Source: PFJX01 sp040757575 (GTDB taxonomy: Bacteria; Pseudomonadota; Gammaproteobacteria; Burkholderiales; Thiobacillaceae). From it: a stretch of DNA of 64,000 bases. The position numbers were made by a program, and so were the translations under genes. The DNA lies in contig JBFLXA010000001.1 of assembly GCA_040757575.1 (NCBI GenBank), positions 401,420-465,419 on the forward strand. The letters run 5' to 3'. Of this stretch, positions 9,501 to 16,659 are shown piece after piece. The notes beneath the pieces are model-generated. The model searched no databases. It saw nothing but the letters and a program-made list of their open reading frames with translations, and was not told the origin of the DNA. The first letter of the stretch is position 1; every line of letters begins with the position of its first letter.

Positions 9501-9892
9501 CTACCCCCCCGGGGCGCAGTCCGGGTGCGGCCCTGCTGGTTCAATCGGGCCCGGACCTGATCCGCCCAGTCCAGCACCTGGGGGTTGACCCGGGTGCCTT
9601 TGTCCCGCTGGCTGTGGGCCGCCACCAGGGCCGCCACCACATGCTTGCAGTTGGCCCCCACCGGACAGGTGCATACCCCCATGGCCGTGATCAGGCCATC
9701 CTGACGGGCGAAGCGCACCAGCACTTCGTAGGGCGTGGCACGGGAGCCCTTCACCAGAGCAGCCAGCATGTCCGGCAGAAACCGCAGGTTGGATACCCGA
9801 CGCTCATAGCCCGCCGCCTTGCGCAGGGTATGCTGGTCGAACCAGCGGGCGATGTCGGCCTGGCTGTAGGCTGTGCTGAGTCTTTCGTTCAT
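6557..9892 (-). CDS. SWIM zinc finger / SNF2-family DEAD-like helicase
   Basis: An 1111-residue Swi2/Snf2-type ATPase of the bacterial RapA/HepA-like class. The N-terminal SWIM zinc finger is C74-x-C76-x5-C82-x-H84. The SNF2 core shows motif I LADDMGLGKTAQT, motif II as DEAQ, motif III LTGTPLENHLGELW and C-terminal helicase motifs VFSQFTTMLELI, LKAGGVGLNLTTADTVIHFD and DPWWNPAAENQATDRAHRIG. It probably remodels protein-DNA or RNA polymerase complexes; the substrate is unknown. A terminator separates it from the B12 operon upstream. kdsB starts 107 bp after its stop. Confidence 0.93.
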   Translation of the reverse strand: MNERLSTAYSQADIARWFDQHTLRKAAGYERRVSNLRFLPDMLAALVKGSRATPYEVLVRFARQDGLITAMGVCTCPVGANCKHVVAALVAAHSQRDKGTRVNPQVLDWADQVRARLNQQGRTRTAPRGGSRIHYLIFQTPRNSGPRLVLFKGAMRAQGGSRGQPWNNLERALLDPPQFVDDADLALFRPLLGLTRQLPGSYWYDLPLHGPLAAEALGLMAATERFWFVQAEHDNAPPASWRCTPLKAGAARPGSLAWRTDAQGCLSPFLKAEPVAALALPSDPPWYVDADQGEAGPLECGPHQDLMLQLLRLPPLEEADVPVVSNLLEDLAPDLPAPDASQRRPLLEVGGTPRPLLRLNTLRVWGMKSHRGYKGQAYAHTLLDYATPVFRYGVGEAVLEVQPDERSDFHVRGDGEVLRLRRQQEEEMVRLQQLTAAGFMPVPRQTFYGGAPAGIWGLDSEARWESFFQELAPGLRAQGWSIEVPDDFRHYILEPEAWEAELGEEDNGWFSLSMGIVVEGERLPLAPLLADLFRGDSRWLEPAKLKRIKNTELVQLTLPGGRRVRVTAERIKPLATTLIDLFDNVPASGELRVTQLDAPRLEALTDTRHWQFKGADAVRVMAEKLQGSQGIQPVPAPPGFAFALRSYQQEGLAWLQYLRAQGLGGILADDMGLGKTAQTLAHLLTEKQAGRLTRPALVVLPTSLVFNWQREAERCAPALKVLSLHGKARAAAFDRIPEHDVCLTTYPLLWRDEAELLKHEYSSLILDEAQTVKNAQARAAAVVRKLQARHRLCLTGTPLENHLGELWAQFDFLLPGLLGDSKQFARTWRTPIEKQGDPVRRELLARRLAPFILRRKKEDVARELPEKTIIVRSVELEGGQRDLYEAVRSAMDVKVQEEIASKGFNRSQIVILDALLKLRQVCCDPRLLRTVQAAEKVKERAKLDLLMDMLPELVEEGRKVLVFSQFTTMLELIAESLDKAGIGHVSLTGQTIARERVVAEFQAGLVPVFLISLKAGGVGLNLTTADTVIHFDPWWNPAAENQATDRAHRIGQKNRVFVYKLVVAGSIEERIVALQEKKAALAEGVLSEDAQALAKFGEDDIQALLAPLPGK

Positions 9893-9900
9893 GGAAGCGG

Positions 9901-9940
9901 AACCAAAAACCCCGGGAAAACCGGGACTTCAACCGGGGTT
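9901..9940 (-). terminator. terminator ending the B12-uptake operon
   Basis: Inverted repeat AAACCCCGG / CCGGGGTTT with a 17-base loop, followed on the minus strand by a run of T residues. It starts 44 bp beyond the stop of the adenosyltransferase-like gene and lies immediately before the helicase start. Confidence 0.75.
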
Positions 9941-9983
9941 TGCTGGGGGCAAGTTTATCCCGGAAACCCAGCCCATCCGTTTC

Positions 9984-10517
9984 TTACCTCACCTGGCCGT
10001 AACTCCGGCTGACAAACGCTGTTTCCGACCGGCCCAGGCGCCGGTTCACGACCCGGGTGAGGACGAAGAAGAAATTGCACATGAGGTTGCACAGCCGGGG
10101 CAGGCGGTCCGGCACGGCAATGCCTTCCTGCTCCACCCGCACCATGAGGCGGATGGCCTTCTTTGCCGCCGAACGGGCCAGGTGCAGCTGGGGGACCGGC
10201 TGGGGGCCCCGGGGCAGGACAAAACCAGCCGCCTGGGGACCCAGCTCCTGCTTGTAGCAGGCCAGCCGGCCATGGAGCCAGACCAGGTCCGTCTCTTCCA
10301 CCGCCAGGCGGCCCCGGATAGAACCGTTGAGATGAAAAGCCAGGGGCTGGAGCCGGTCCAGGTCGGCGGCAAGATCGTCCCAGCCCGCCGGCAGCAGTTC
10401 CAGGATCAGGCCGATATGGCTGCACAACTCGTCCGTGGCCACCTCGAAATCGCACAGCCATGAAGGCTCGTGGATGAAGGGGTAGCACAGCTCGTCCAGG
10501 GTGCCGCTGGGCTTCAT
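9984..10517 (-). CDS. divergent PduO-type cob(I)alamin adenosyltransferase-like protein
   Basis: A 177-residue helical protein resembling PduO adenosyltransferases: ATDELCSHIGLI matches the DELNSxIG helix and LARSAAKKAIRLMV aligns with the C-terminal RSxxRRAER helix. The glycine-rich N-terminal ATP-binding TxTGDxGxT segment is absent, and the RRAER arginines are changed to KKAIR. It sits 14 bp after btuD in the riboswitch-controlled B12 uptake operon, so a cobalamin role is likely. From the missing motifs I infer that it may bind or hand over cobalamin without being a standard adenosyltransferase. The family call is moderate. Confidence 0.72.
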   Translation of the reverse strand: MKPSGTLDELCYPFIHEPSWLCDFEVATDELCSHIGLILELLPAGWDDLAADLDRLQPLAFHLNGSIRGRLAVEETDLVWLHGRLACYKQELGPQAAGFVLPRGPQPVPQLHLARSAAKKAIRLMVRVEQEGIAVPDRLPRLCNLMCNFFFVLTRVVNRRLGRSETAFVSRSYGQVR

Positions 10518-10530
10518 CTTCGCTCCCGGT

Positions 10531-11271
10531 TCATTTCGGCGTCACGATGGGCGGCGTGGCGTCCAGGTCCACGTGGATGGGCACCCCGAAGGCCTCCGAA
10601 AGCATGGGGGCCGTCAATACCGATCGGGCCGGCCCCTGGCTTGCCACACGTCCTTGCCGCAGCAGGCACAGGCTGTCGCAATACCGGGCGGCCAGGCCGA
10701 GATCGTGGAGGGCGACGATGACGCCGTTGCCGGCCTGGGCGTATTGCCGCAACACCGCCATGACGCTGCACTGGTAATGCAGGTCCAGGCTGGCGATGGG
10801 CTCGTCCGCCAGCAGCAGCCGTGGCTGGCCCGCCAGCACCCGGGCCAGCCAGACCCGGGCCCGCTCCCCCCCGGACAGGGCATCCACCCGCCGGCCCGCC
10901 AGGGCCGCCACCCCGGCCAGGTCCATGGCCTGGCGGATGGCGGCGGCATCCTCGTCCCCCCAGGGCAGGCGCCCCAGGGCCACCACGTCCCCCACCGTCA
11001 GGGACCAGGCACTGTCGCCCGCCTGGGGCAGCAGGCCGATCTGCCGGGCCCGTTGCCGGGGGGGAATGGCCCGCAGGGACCGGCCATCGAAATCGATCTC
11101 CCCCCCCATGGCCTCGTTCACTTCCACCAGCCCGGCCAGGCAGTTGAGCAGGGTGGACTTGCCAGAACCATTGGGGCCGATGACCCCCAGCAACTCGCCG
11201 GGGGCCAGGTCCAGGGATACCTGGGCCAGGCGCTGGCCGACATGCAGGTTCCGGGCAGAGATCAGAGCCAT
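10531..11271 (-). CDS. btuD: vitamin B12 ABC transporter, ATP-binding protein
   Basis: Cytosolic ATPase of the BtuCDF cobalamin importer. From the ATG at 11271 (246 residues): Walker A GPNGSGKSTLLN, Q-loop LLPQAG, signature LSGGERARVWLARVLAG, Walker B LLLADEPIASLD and the switch histidine in VALHDL. The FepC/BtuD-like arrangement plus the B12 riboswitch in front of the operon support cobalamin as substrate. The start overlaps the btuC end by 10 bp, indicating translational coupling. An earlier in-frame start at 11391 would extend deep into btuC and is rejected. Confidence 0.93.
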   Translation of the reverse strand: MALISARNLHVGQRLAQVSLDLAPGELLGVIGPNGSGKSTLLNCLAGLVEVNEAMGGEIDFDGRSLRAIPPRQRARQIGLLPQAGDSAWSLTVGDVVALGRLPWGDEDAAAIRQAMDLAGVAALAGRRVDALSGGERARVWLARVLAGQPRLLLADEPIASLDLHYQCSVMAVLRQYAQAGNGVIVALHDLGLAARYCDSLCLLRQGRVASQGPARSVLTAPMLSEAFGVPIHVDLDATPPIVTPK

Positions 11272-12248
11272 CGGCGCCGCTCCTTCCACACCAGCCAGAT
11301 GAACAGGGGGGCGCCAATCAGGGCGGTGAGCACCCCCAGCTTCAGTTCGTGCTGGGGCGGCAGCAGACGCACGCAGATATCCGCCAGGCACACCAGGATG
11401 GCGCCGGCCAGGGCAGAGGGCAGCAACAGCCGGTCGGGCCGGTGACCCACCAGGGACCGCAGCAGATGGGGCACCACCAGGCCCACGAAGCCGATGCTGC
11501 CGGCCACTGCCACCGAGGCCCCCACCAGCAGGGCCACGCCCAGCACCACCCAGCGGCTGCCCCGTCCCACCGGCAGCCCCAGGCTCTCAGCCACCTGATC
11601 CCCCAGGCTGAGGGCGGCCAGCAGGGGACGCTGGTGCAAAACCAGCGCCCCTCCCACCACCAGAGCAGGCAGCAACAGCCAGAGATGATCCAGCCCCCGT
11701 TCCGACACGGAGCCAAGCAGCCAGAACACCAGTTCCTGCATGGCATAGGGGTTGGGGGCGAAATTCAGCACCGTGGCCAGGGCCGCTCCCGTAAGGGTGG
11801 AAATGGCCAACCCCGCCATGATGACCATGGCCGGCCGGGAGGAGCCTGCCAGGGCCAGCATGAGCAACAGGGCCAGGCCCGCCCCCAGCAGGCCCGCCAG
11901 GGCTGGTGCCGCATCCCCGGCGGCGGGAAACAAGCCGAAATAGAACACCCCGGCCGCACCCAGGGCCGCACCCTGGCTGGCGCCGGTCAGCCCCGGGTCC
12001 GCCAGGGGGTTGCGCAGCAGCCCCTGGAGGGCGGCCCCGGAAAGCCCCAGGGCCGCCCCCACGGCCAGGGCCAGCAGGGTGCGGGGCAGGCGGATCTCCC
12101 CCACGATCAGGGCCGCCGCCCCCTCCCGGCCCGACAGCCAATCCAGCAGCCCCCCCAGGGCCGGCACCGGCGCGGAGCCCACGTGCAGGGACAGCAGCGC
12201 CACGGCCAGCAGGCAGACCAGGAGCAGGAGGACGACCCAGCGCTTCAT
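11262..12248 (-). CDS. btuC: vitamin B12 ABC transporter, permease
   Basis: FecCD-family inner-membrane permease of 328 residues with about ten hydrophobic helices, pairing with BtuD and BtuF to bring cobalamin into the cytosol. Family marks include LPRTLLALAVGAALGLSGAA, NPLADPGLTG (the conserved NPLAxPxxLG region) and GFVGLVVPHLLR, whose GLVVPH loop contacts the ATPase. The ATG at 12248 begins MKRWVVLL; starts further upstream fall in the btuF end. Only 10 bp separate it from btuF. Confidence 0.93.
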   Translation of the reverse strand: MKRWVVLLLLVCLLAVALLSLHVGSAPVPALGGLLDWLSGREGAAALIVGEIRLPRTLLALAVGAALGLSGAALQGLLRNPLADPGLTGASQGAALGAAGVFYFGLFPAAGDAAPALAGLLGAGLALLLMLALAGSSRPAMVIMAGLAISTLTGAALATVLNFAPNPYAMQELVFWLLGSVSERGLDHLWLLLPALVVGGALVLHQRPLLAALSLGDQVAESLGLPVGRGSRWVVLGVALLVGASVAVAGSIGFVGLVVPHLLRSLVGHRPDRLLLPSALAGAILVCLADICVRLLPPQHELKLGVLTALIGAPLFIWLVWKERRRWL

Positions 12249-12258
12249 GGCAGGATCT

Positions 12259-13035
12259 TCATGGCAACGCCTTTCCACCCTGGGCCTTGCCCAGCTCGTC
12301 GATCAGTTCCCAGGTCCAGGGCCCCGGGCATTGCCAGCGCCAGTAATCCGACCGGAACCATCGCTCCGGCGCCACGGCCCGCTTCAGCACCGGGTGTTCG
12401 GCAAAGCGGTTGGCCAGGGCCTGGCTGCCAGGGGCCGCCCAGAGGATGGCATCGGGCGGGTCCAGGGCCACGTGCTCCAGGTCCAGGCGCGGGTAACCCG
12501 TCTCTTCCAGATAGTTGCGCCAGCCCGCATGGGTGAGGATGCCGTCCTCGAAGGTGCCGCGTCCCGTGCCGATGCCGTTGGCACCCAGCAGCAACAGGCG
12601 CCCGCCCTGGCCAGGCACTGCCGCCGGTGCCGTACTGGCGCGGCTGGCGGACAGGCCCAGCAAACCCAGCATGCCCTCTTCATAGGCCCGGATTTCCCCC
12701 AGGCTGCGGGGCAGGGGCAGCACCGCCACCCGCACCCCAAGGGCCTCCAGGCGCTTGCGCAGCTGCAGGGCGTTGTACTCGCCGGTGATGACCAGGTCCG
12801 GCCTCAACTGGAGCACCTGTTCCAGGGAGCCGTCATGGCTGGGCCAGCCAGTCCCCAGCCAGGCCACTGGAAACCGGCGGTGCAGGGGCGACAGGGCCGC
12901 CACCCGGCTGGTCTCCACGTGCCGGGCCAGCATCCAGTCCGTGCACAGGTCCAGGGAGACGATGCGGCTGGGGGGCGCGGCCCCCACCGCCAGCGGCAGG
13001 CAGGCCAGGGCAAGCAGGGGGAGCACCTTCCTCAT
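12259..13035 (-). CDS. btuF: periplasmic cobalamin-binding protein
   Basis: A 258-residue solute-binding protein with a Sec signal peptide (MRKVLPLLALACLPLAVGAA). The mature part opens PSRIVSLDLCTDWMLA, typical of class III helical-backbone binding proteins, followed by GSLEQVLQLRPDLVITGEY. It would deliver cobalamin from the outer-membrane receptor to BtuC. The class binds both siderophores and B12; the riboswitch and the btuB-like neighbour favour B12. It lies 12 bp after the receptor gene. Confidence 0.88.
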   Translation of the reverse strand: MRKVLPLLALACLPLAVGAAPPSRIVSLDLCTDWMLARHVETSRVAALSPLHRRFPVAWLGTGWPSHDGSLEQVLQLRPDLVITGEYNALQLRKRLEALGVRVAVLPLPRSLGEIRAYEEGMLGLLGLSASRASTAPAAVPGQGGRLLLLGANGIGTGRGTFEDGILTHAGWRNYLEETGYPRLDLEHVALDPPDAILWAAPGSQALANRFAEHPVLKRAVAPERWFRSDYWRWQCPGPWTWELIDELGKAQGGKALP

Positions 13036-13047
13036 GGGGGCCAGGGG

Positions 13048-15030
13048 TCAGAAGCGGTATTCGGCACTGACGTAGGCGTTGCGCCGGTCTTCCGGATAGG
13101 CATTGAAGGACGTGTAGGAGCCGTTGACGATGCCATAGGAGTAATAGGCCCTGTCGAACAGGTTGTTCACCCCTGCCTCCAGGCGCCAGGCCCCGGTCTC
13201 ATGGCTGAGCTTCACATCTGCCACGGTGTAGGACGGCATGGTGCGGAAGCGGTTGGCCTGGTCGTTGTCGTAACGCTGACGCCCCACGTAGTTGAGGTTG
13301 AAACCCAGCCGGGTGGCGGGCGTGACCAGCCAGCCCAGATTGAGACCCAGACGGTCCCGGGGCACCAGGGGCACGTCGTTGCCGCTCACGTCCTGCCCCC
13401 CGTAGACGCCGGAACGGAAGCGGGCCTGGGTGCGGGTGTAGCGGGCGGCCAGGTCCACCCCGCCCCCCAGGAACAGGCTGCCCTCCAGCTCCAGGCCCCG
13501 GTGGCGGGTGGGAGACAGGTTCATGTTGCTGAAGGTGAGGGCGTTGTAGTGGATCTCGTCCGTCACAGCCATGTCGAACAGGCCGGCCCGGAATTTCGCG
13601 CCACTGTAGGCCCCCATGCCCTGCCATTCCAGGCCAAGCTCCCGGTCCCGGGATCGCTGGGGCTTGAGCAGGGCAGGACAGGGGGCGAACCAGCAGCGGT
13701 TCTCGTCGATGTTGCCCACCCGGAAACTGCGTCCCAGGCGGCCATAGGCGGAGAAGCCGGCCCCCAGTCCCTGCTTCAGGGCGATTTCATAGGCGGATAG
13801 ATGATGGGTAACCGTGGTTTCCGGCCGGGGCACCAGGCGTTCACTCTGGGTCTGGGAGACGTTTTCCCGCCGGGCGCCCAGACTCAGGCGGGTTGTTGCA
13901 GAGAGGCGCACCTCATCGCGGACATACAGGGCCCGGTTCTTCTGGGCACCCTCCTCGTCCAGGCTGGACATGAAGCCGGTGCCCAGGGTGTCGTTGTCGT
14001 AGGACCAGTCGCTCCAGTCCGCACCGATCGTGAACCGGTTCTCGGCCCCCGAAAGGCTGGACGTCCATAACAGGCGGGGGGACAGCGTGGTTACCTGCAC
14101 ATCGGTCCCCATGCGGGTCGAACCAAACGCCGAGTCGTTAAACATGTCCGTATGCTTGTCCTGGTAACCCAGGTCCAGGGCCAGGGTCAGATCGCCCGTT
14201 TGCCTTTCCCCACGCAGGGAGAGACGCCGGCTGTTGCTGTCCAGAAAATCGTCCGGCGTCGCGGCCCCCCGGGGGTCGCTGTCCAGCTGGGCCTCGGTAC
14301 GGGCCCCGGGCAGGCGGGCTTTCTGGTCATCCGCGTTGATGCCCAGAACGATGAAGCCCTCATCCGAGCCATAACGCAGCTCGGCGCTCCCAGCCCGCTG
14401 CTCGGCCCGGTTGTTGTCGCGGTAGTTGTCGTTGCCGTAATCCTGGAGATGCACCGCCAGGCCCCAGGGACCGCTGCCCAGCTTGAGACCGCCGCGCAGA
14501 TCCCTCAGGTCGTGGCTGCCGGCAGTGGCCGATATATTGCCCTCCAGGCCCGATTCCGCCGGGGCACGGGTGATGATGTTGATGGTGCCCGCCGTGGCGC
14601 CGCCGCCATAGAGCACCGCCCCACTGCCCCGCAGGATCTCGATGCGCTCGATGGCATCGATGGGCAGGGCGGAAAGCCGGGCGGTCACGCCGCCGTTTTC
14701 CGAAATGCGCTGGCCGTTCACCAGCACCAGGGTGTTCTGGTCCCCGGTCATGCCGAAGCCCCGCAAGTCCAGGGGCGTATCGGGCACGCCGGTGAAGTTG
14801 ATGCGGGTATGCACGCCCCCTAGTTTGTGCAGGATTTCGGACACAGTCTTGGCGGAACTGTCGCGGATATCCTCCGCCGTGATGATCTGGGCAGCGATTG
14901 GGGTATTCATGCCGGCCGACTCGAAACGGGTGGCGGTGACGAGGATGACGCCCAGTTCAGGGATGGTTTCCGCCTGGGCGGAACAGGAAAACAGGCCGGC
15001 GAGACAAGCGGCCAGAAGGGTGCGTTGCAT
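13048..15030 (-). CDS. btuB: TonB-dependent cobalamin receptor
   Basis: Outer-membrane 22-strand barrel with a plug domain, importing cobalamin with TonB energy. From the ATG at 15030 (660 residues): signal peptide MQRTLLAACLAGLFSCSAQA, TonB-box-like GVILVTATR, plug motifs VLVNGQRISENGG and IEILRGSGAVLYGGGATAG, many amphipathic strands and a terminal aromatic (AYVSAEYRF), the usual BAM signal. The open frame continues 86 codons upstream, but this region is the riboswitch leader and is not coding. First gene of the operon. Confidence 0.92.
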   Translation of the reverse strand: MQRTLLAACLAGLFSCSAQAETIPELGVILVTATRFESAGMNTPIAAQIITAEDIRDSSAKTVSEILHKLGGVHTRINFTGVPDTPLDLRGFGMTGDQNTLVLVNGQRISENGGVTARLSALPIDAIERIEILRGSGAVLYGGGATAGTINIITRAPAESGLEGNISATAGSHDLRDLRGGLKLGSGPWGLAVHLQDYGNDNYRDNNRAEQRAGSAELRYGSDEGFIVLGINADDQKARLPGARTEAQLDSDPRGAATPDDFLDSNSRRLSLRGERQTGDLTLALDLGYQDKHTDMFNDSAFGSTRMGTDVQVTTLSPRLLWTSSLSGAENRFTIGADWSDWSYDNDTLGTGFMSSLDEEGAQKNRALYVRDEVRLSATTRLSLGARRENVSQTQSERLVPRPETTVTHHLSAYEIALKQGLGAGFSAYGRLGRSFRVGNIDENRCWFAPCPALLKPQRSRDRELGLEWQGMGAYSGAKFRAGLFDMAVTDEIHYNALTFSNMNLSPTRHRGLELEGSLFLGGGVDLAARYTRTQARFRSGVYGGQDVSGNDVPLVPRDRLGLNLGWLVTPATRLGFNLNYVGRQRYDNDQANRFRTMPSYTVADVKLSHETGAWRLEAGVNNLFDRAYYSYGIVNGSYTSFNAYPEDRRNAYVSAEYRF

Positions 15031-15194
15031 GAAGAAAGACCTTTTTCGGATCCCAGCGTCCCCGCAGGGATAAGCCACAAGACGGGCCGAAAAAGGAAAG
15101 CCAGAGCACTCCGGGCAGGCAGCGTGGCTGTCCTGCCCTGGCCGCTCCCACGGGGGGAGAAGGTGCAACCCTGGCACCGCCCTCCGCGGCCCGC

Positions 15195-15380
15195 ATCCTG
15201 CTTCGGGCCGGTCTCCGGGCTGGCGCCGCGGGCTTAACAAAACCCAGACCGTTCGCCTTCCCGTCTTGCGACAGTGGCCGTGGAACAATCATTCAGCGCT
15301 TACCGTTGCGGGGGCAGCACAGGCATTGGGACTGTGTCCCGCACCTGTTTCCCGTTTCACCCGTCTCACAACGGGCACCT
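15195..15380 (-). promoter_or_regulatory. cobalamin riboswitch
   Basis: Read on the minus strand, the leader begins with GGTGCCCG and then GGGTGAAACGGGAA, contains AATGCCTGTGCTGCCCCCGC followed by AACGGTAAGC, and ends with the B12 box AGCCCGGAGACCGGCC at about 15207-15222. These are the conserved core elements of the adenosylcobalamin-class riboswitch in the expected order. A further 165 bases lead to the btuB start, enough for an expression platform. It should repress the btuBFCD operon when cobalamin is sufficient. Confidence 0.94.
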
Positions 15381-15446
15381 GAAGCTTTAGAGAGTGTAAT
15401 CGTGCCATCCAGGGACAGCCATCCCTCCGATGGGTAGGGACTTTCA

Positions 15447-15989
15447 CTAATCCCTACTGATGCCCCCATACCTGACGGCATACTGGATTTTCTTCAGGTC
15501 GCCAGCGGTTTCCACCGCGCAAAGGTAATGGAAAAACAGTTCCCGCTGATGACTGGTTGCCTGGCGCACGGGGATGAATTCCCATTTTGCGTAACGGTTG
15601 CGCGACCAGTCGCCGTTCTTGCGGCCGAAGGCATATAGCTTGCGTTCACCGGTTTCGCAGCGCATGCCCTCAAAGCTGACCGTTTCGGCGCCCGCGGGAC
15701 TCCGGATCAGCACGGTATAACGCACGACGCCATCCTGCCCCACGCTGATGGAAGGGTAATCGATGTAGAAACGGTTGCTGGTGGCGGAACTGACGATGAA
15801 TTCCACCAGGTTTTCAGCCTTTGGGTAGGGTGGGATCTGGGACTGGATTTCCGTCCAGGCCTTGGCGTTTTCGTCGAACTCGTACTCGAAATCCCCCTTT
15901 GCGAAACTATCCCCGGAAATGCTCGCCGGAGTATCGGCAAATGAGGGGAGGCCCCAAAGACCTAACAGGATGACCGCCAGAAAGCGCAT
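15447..15989 (-). CDS. CNP1-like family secreted protein
   Basis: A 180-residue protein with a signal peptide (MRFLAVILLGLWGLPSFA), so probably periplasmic. The mature part (FEYEFDENAKAWTEIQSQIP, then YTVLIRSPAGAETVSFEGMR) matches my recollection of the betaproteobacterial CNP1-like family, whose function is unknown. The ATG at 15989 follows a GGAGG ribosome site; longer in-frame starts would overlap the DUF3501 side. It precedes the riboswitch by about 70 bp but is not expected to be under its control. Confidence 0.8.
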   Translation of the reverse strand: MRFLAVILLGLWGLPSFADTPASISGDSFAKGDFEYEFDENAKAWTEIQSQIPPYPKAENLVEFIVSSATSNRFYIDYPSISVGQDGVVRYTVLIRSPAGAETVSFEGMRCETGERKLYAFGRKNGDWSRNRYAKWEFIPVRQATSHQRELFFHYLCAVETAGDLKKIQYAVRYGGISRD

Positions 15990-16048
15990 AGAAACCTCCA
16001 GAACAGGGCTGCCATGATAGCGCCCCGGGGGCAATCGGTCAGTCCTGG

Positions 16049-16630
16049 TCAGTCCAGATCCGCCGCCAGGGCATCCCGCACCGGCCCTGGCAGGTCCGTG
16101 GCCACGGTCATGCCGGGGTGGTCGATGCCGGCGGCGATGGCCGCCCCCGCCTTCACCGCCCCGCACATCTCCGGGGTCAGCTCGAAGCGCATGAAATGGA
16201 TGGACGCGGTCTTGTCCGGGGCGCTGCGATCCAGGTCCTCGTTGCTGAAGGGGTGTACCTTGTCGAAGCCCGCCACCTGCACCCAGACCGTGTCCTCGAT
16301 TCCCAGGAGCCGGGCCAGGGCGGCCCGGCGTTCAGCCTCGTCGGGGTACTCGATCATGAAAGTGGCCTTCCAGTTGCGGCCGTCCGGGATGAGAGGGTTG
16401 TATACATCCAGTTCCTCCTGGATCAGTTCCGGCTCGAACATGCGTTCCAGGCGCAGCATCTCCTGGACCTGGTACTGCATGGTCAGTGCGTCCTCGAAAT
16501 ACAGGGCCGCATGGGGCCCCAGGGCCACCCGGCGGTGTTTCTTGTGAGCGATGACCTTGGCCCGGAACTCGGGCCGGGCCCGGGCATATTGCTCCAGGCT
16601 GAAAAGGCTTTCGTGGGTGAGTTTTTGCAT
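16049..16630 (-). CDS. DUF3501 family protein
   Basis: A 193-residue cytosolic protein opening MQKLTHESLFSLEQYARARP and containing HKKHRRVALGPHAALYFEDA and the acidic YPDEAERRAAL segment, which I recognise as DUF3501. The family usually sits beside a rubrerythrin and a heterodisulfide-reductase-like Fe-S protein, exactly as here, suggesting a shared peroxide or redox-stress role. It starts 29 bp after the Fe-S gene stop with an AAGGAG ribosome site. No catalytic residue can be named. Confidence 0.88.
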   Translation of the reverse strand: MQKLTHESLFSLEQYARARPEFRAKVIAHKKHRRVALGPHAALYFEDALTMQYQVQEMLRLERMFEPELIQEELDVYNPLIPDGRNWKATFMIEYPDEAERRAALARLLGIEDTVWVQVAGFDKVHPFSNEDLDRSAPDKTASIHFMRFELTPEMCGAVKAGAAIAAGIDHPGMTVATDLPGPVRDALAADLD

Positions 16631-16659
16631 GCTGGTCTCCTTGCTGTCATTCCCACGAA

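Noticed and set aside
6749..10012. A 1087-codon plus-strand open frame opposite the SNF2 helicase
   Set aside because: Antisense shadow of a high-GC gene; low-complexity Gly/Gln/His product, while the minus strand has full SNF2 motifs.
15393..15407. A TGGCACG sequence upstream of the riboswitch resembling a sigma-54 -24 element
   Set aside because: At the required spacing the -12 position reads CT instead of the invariant GC.
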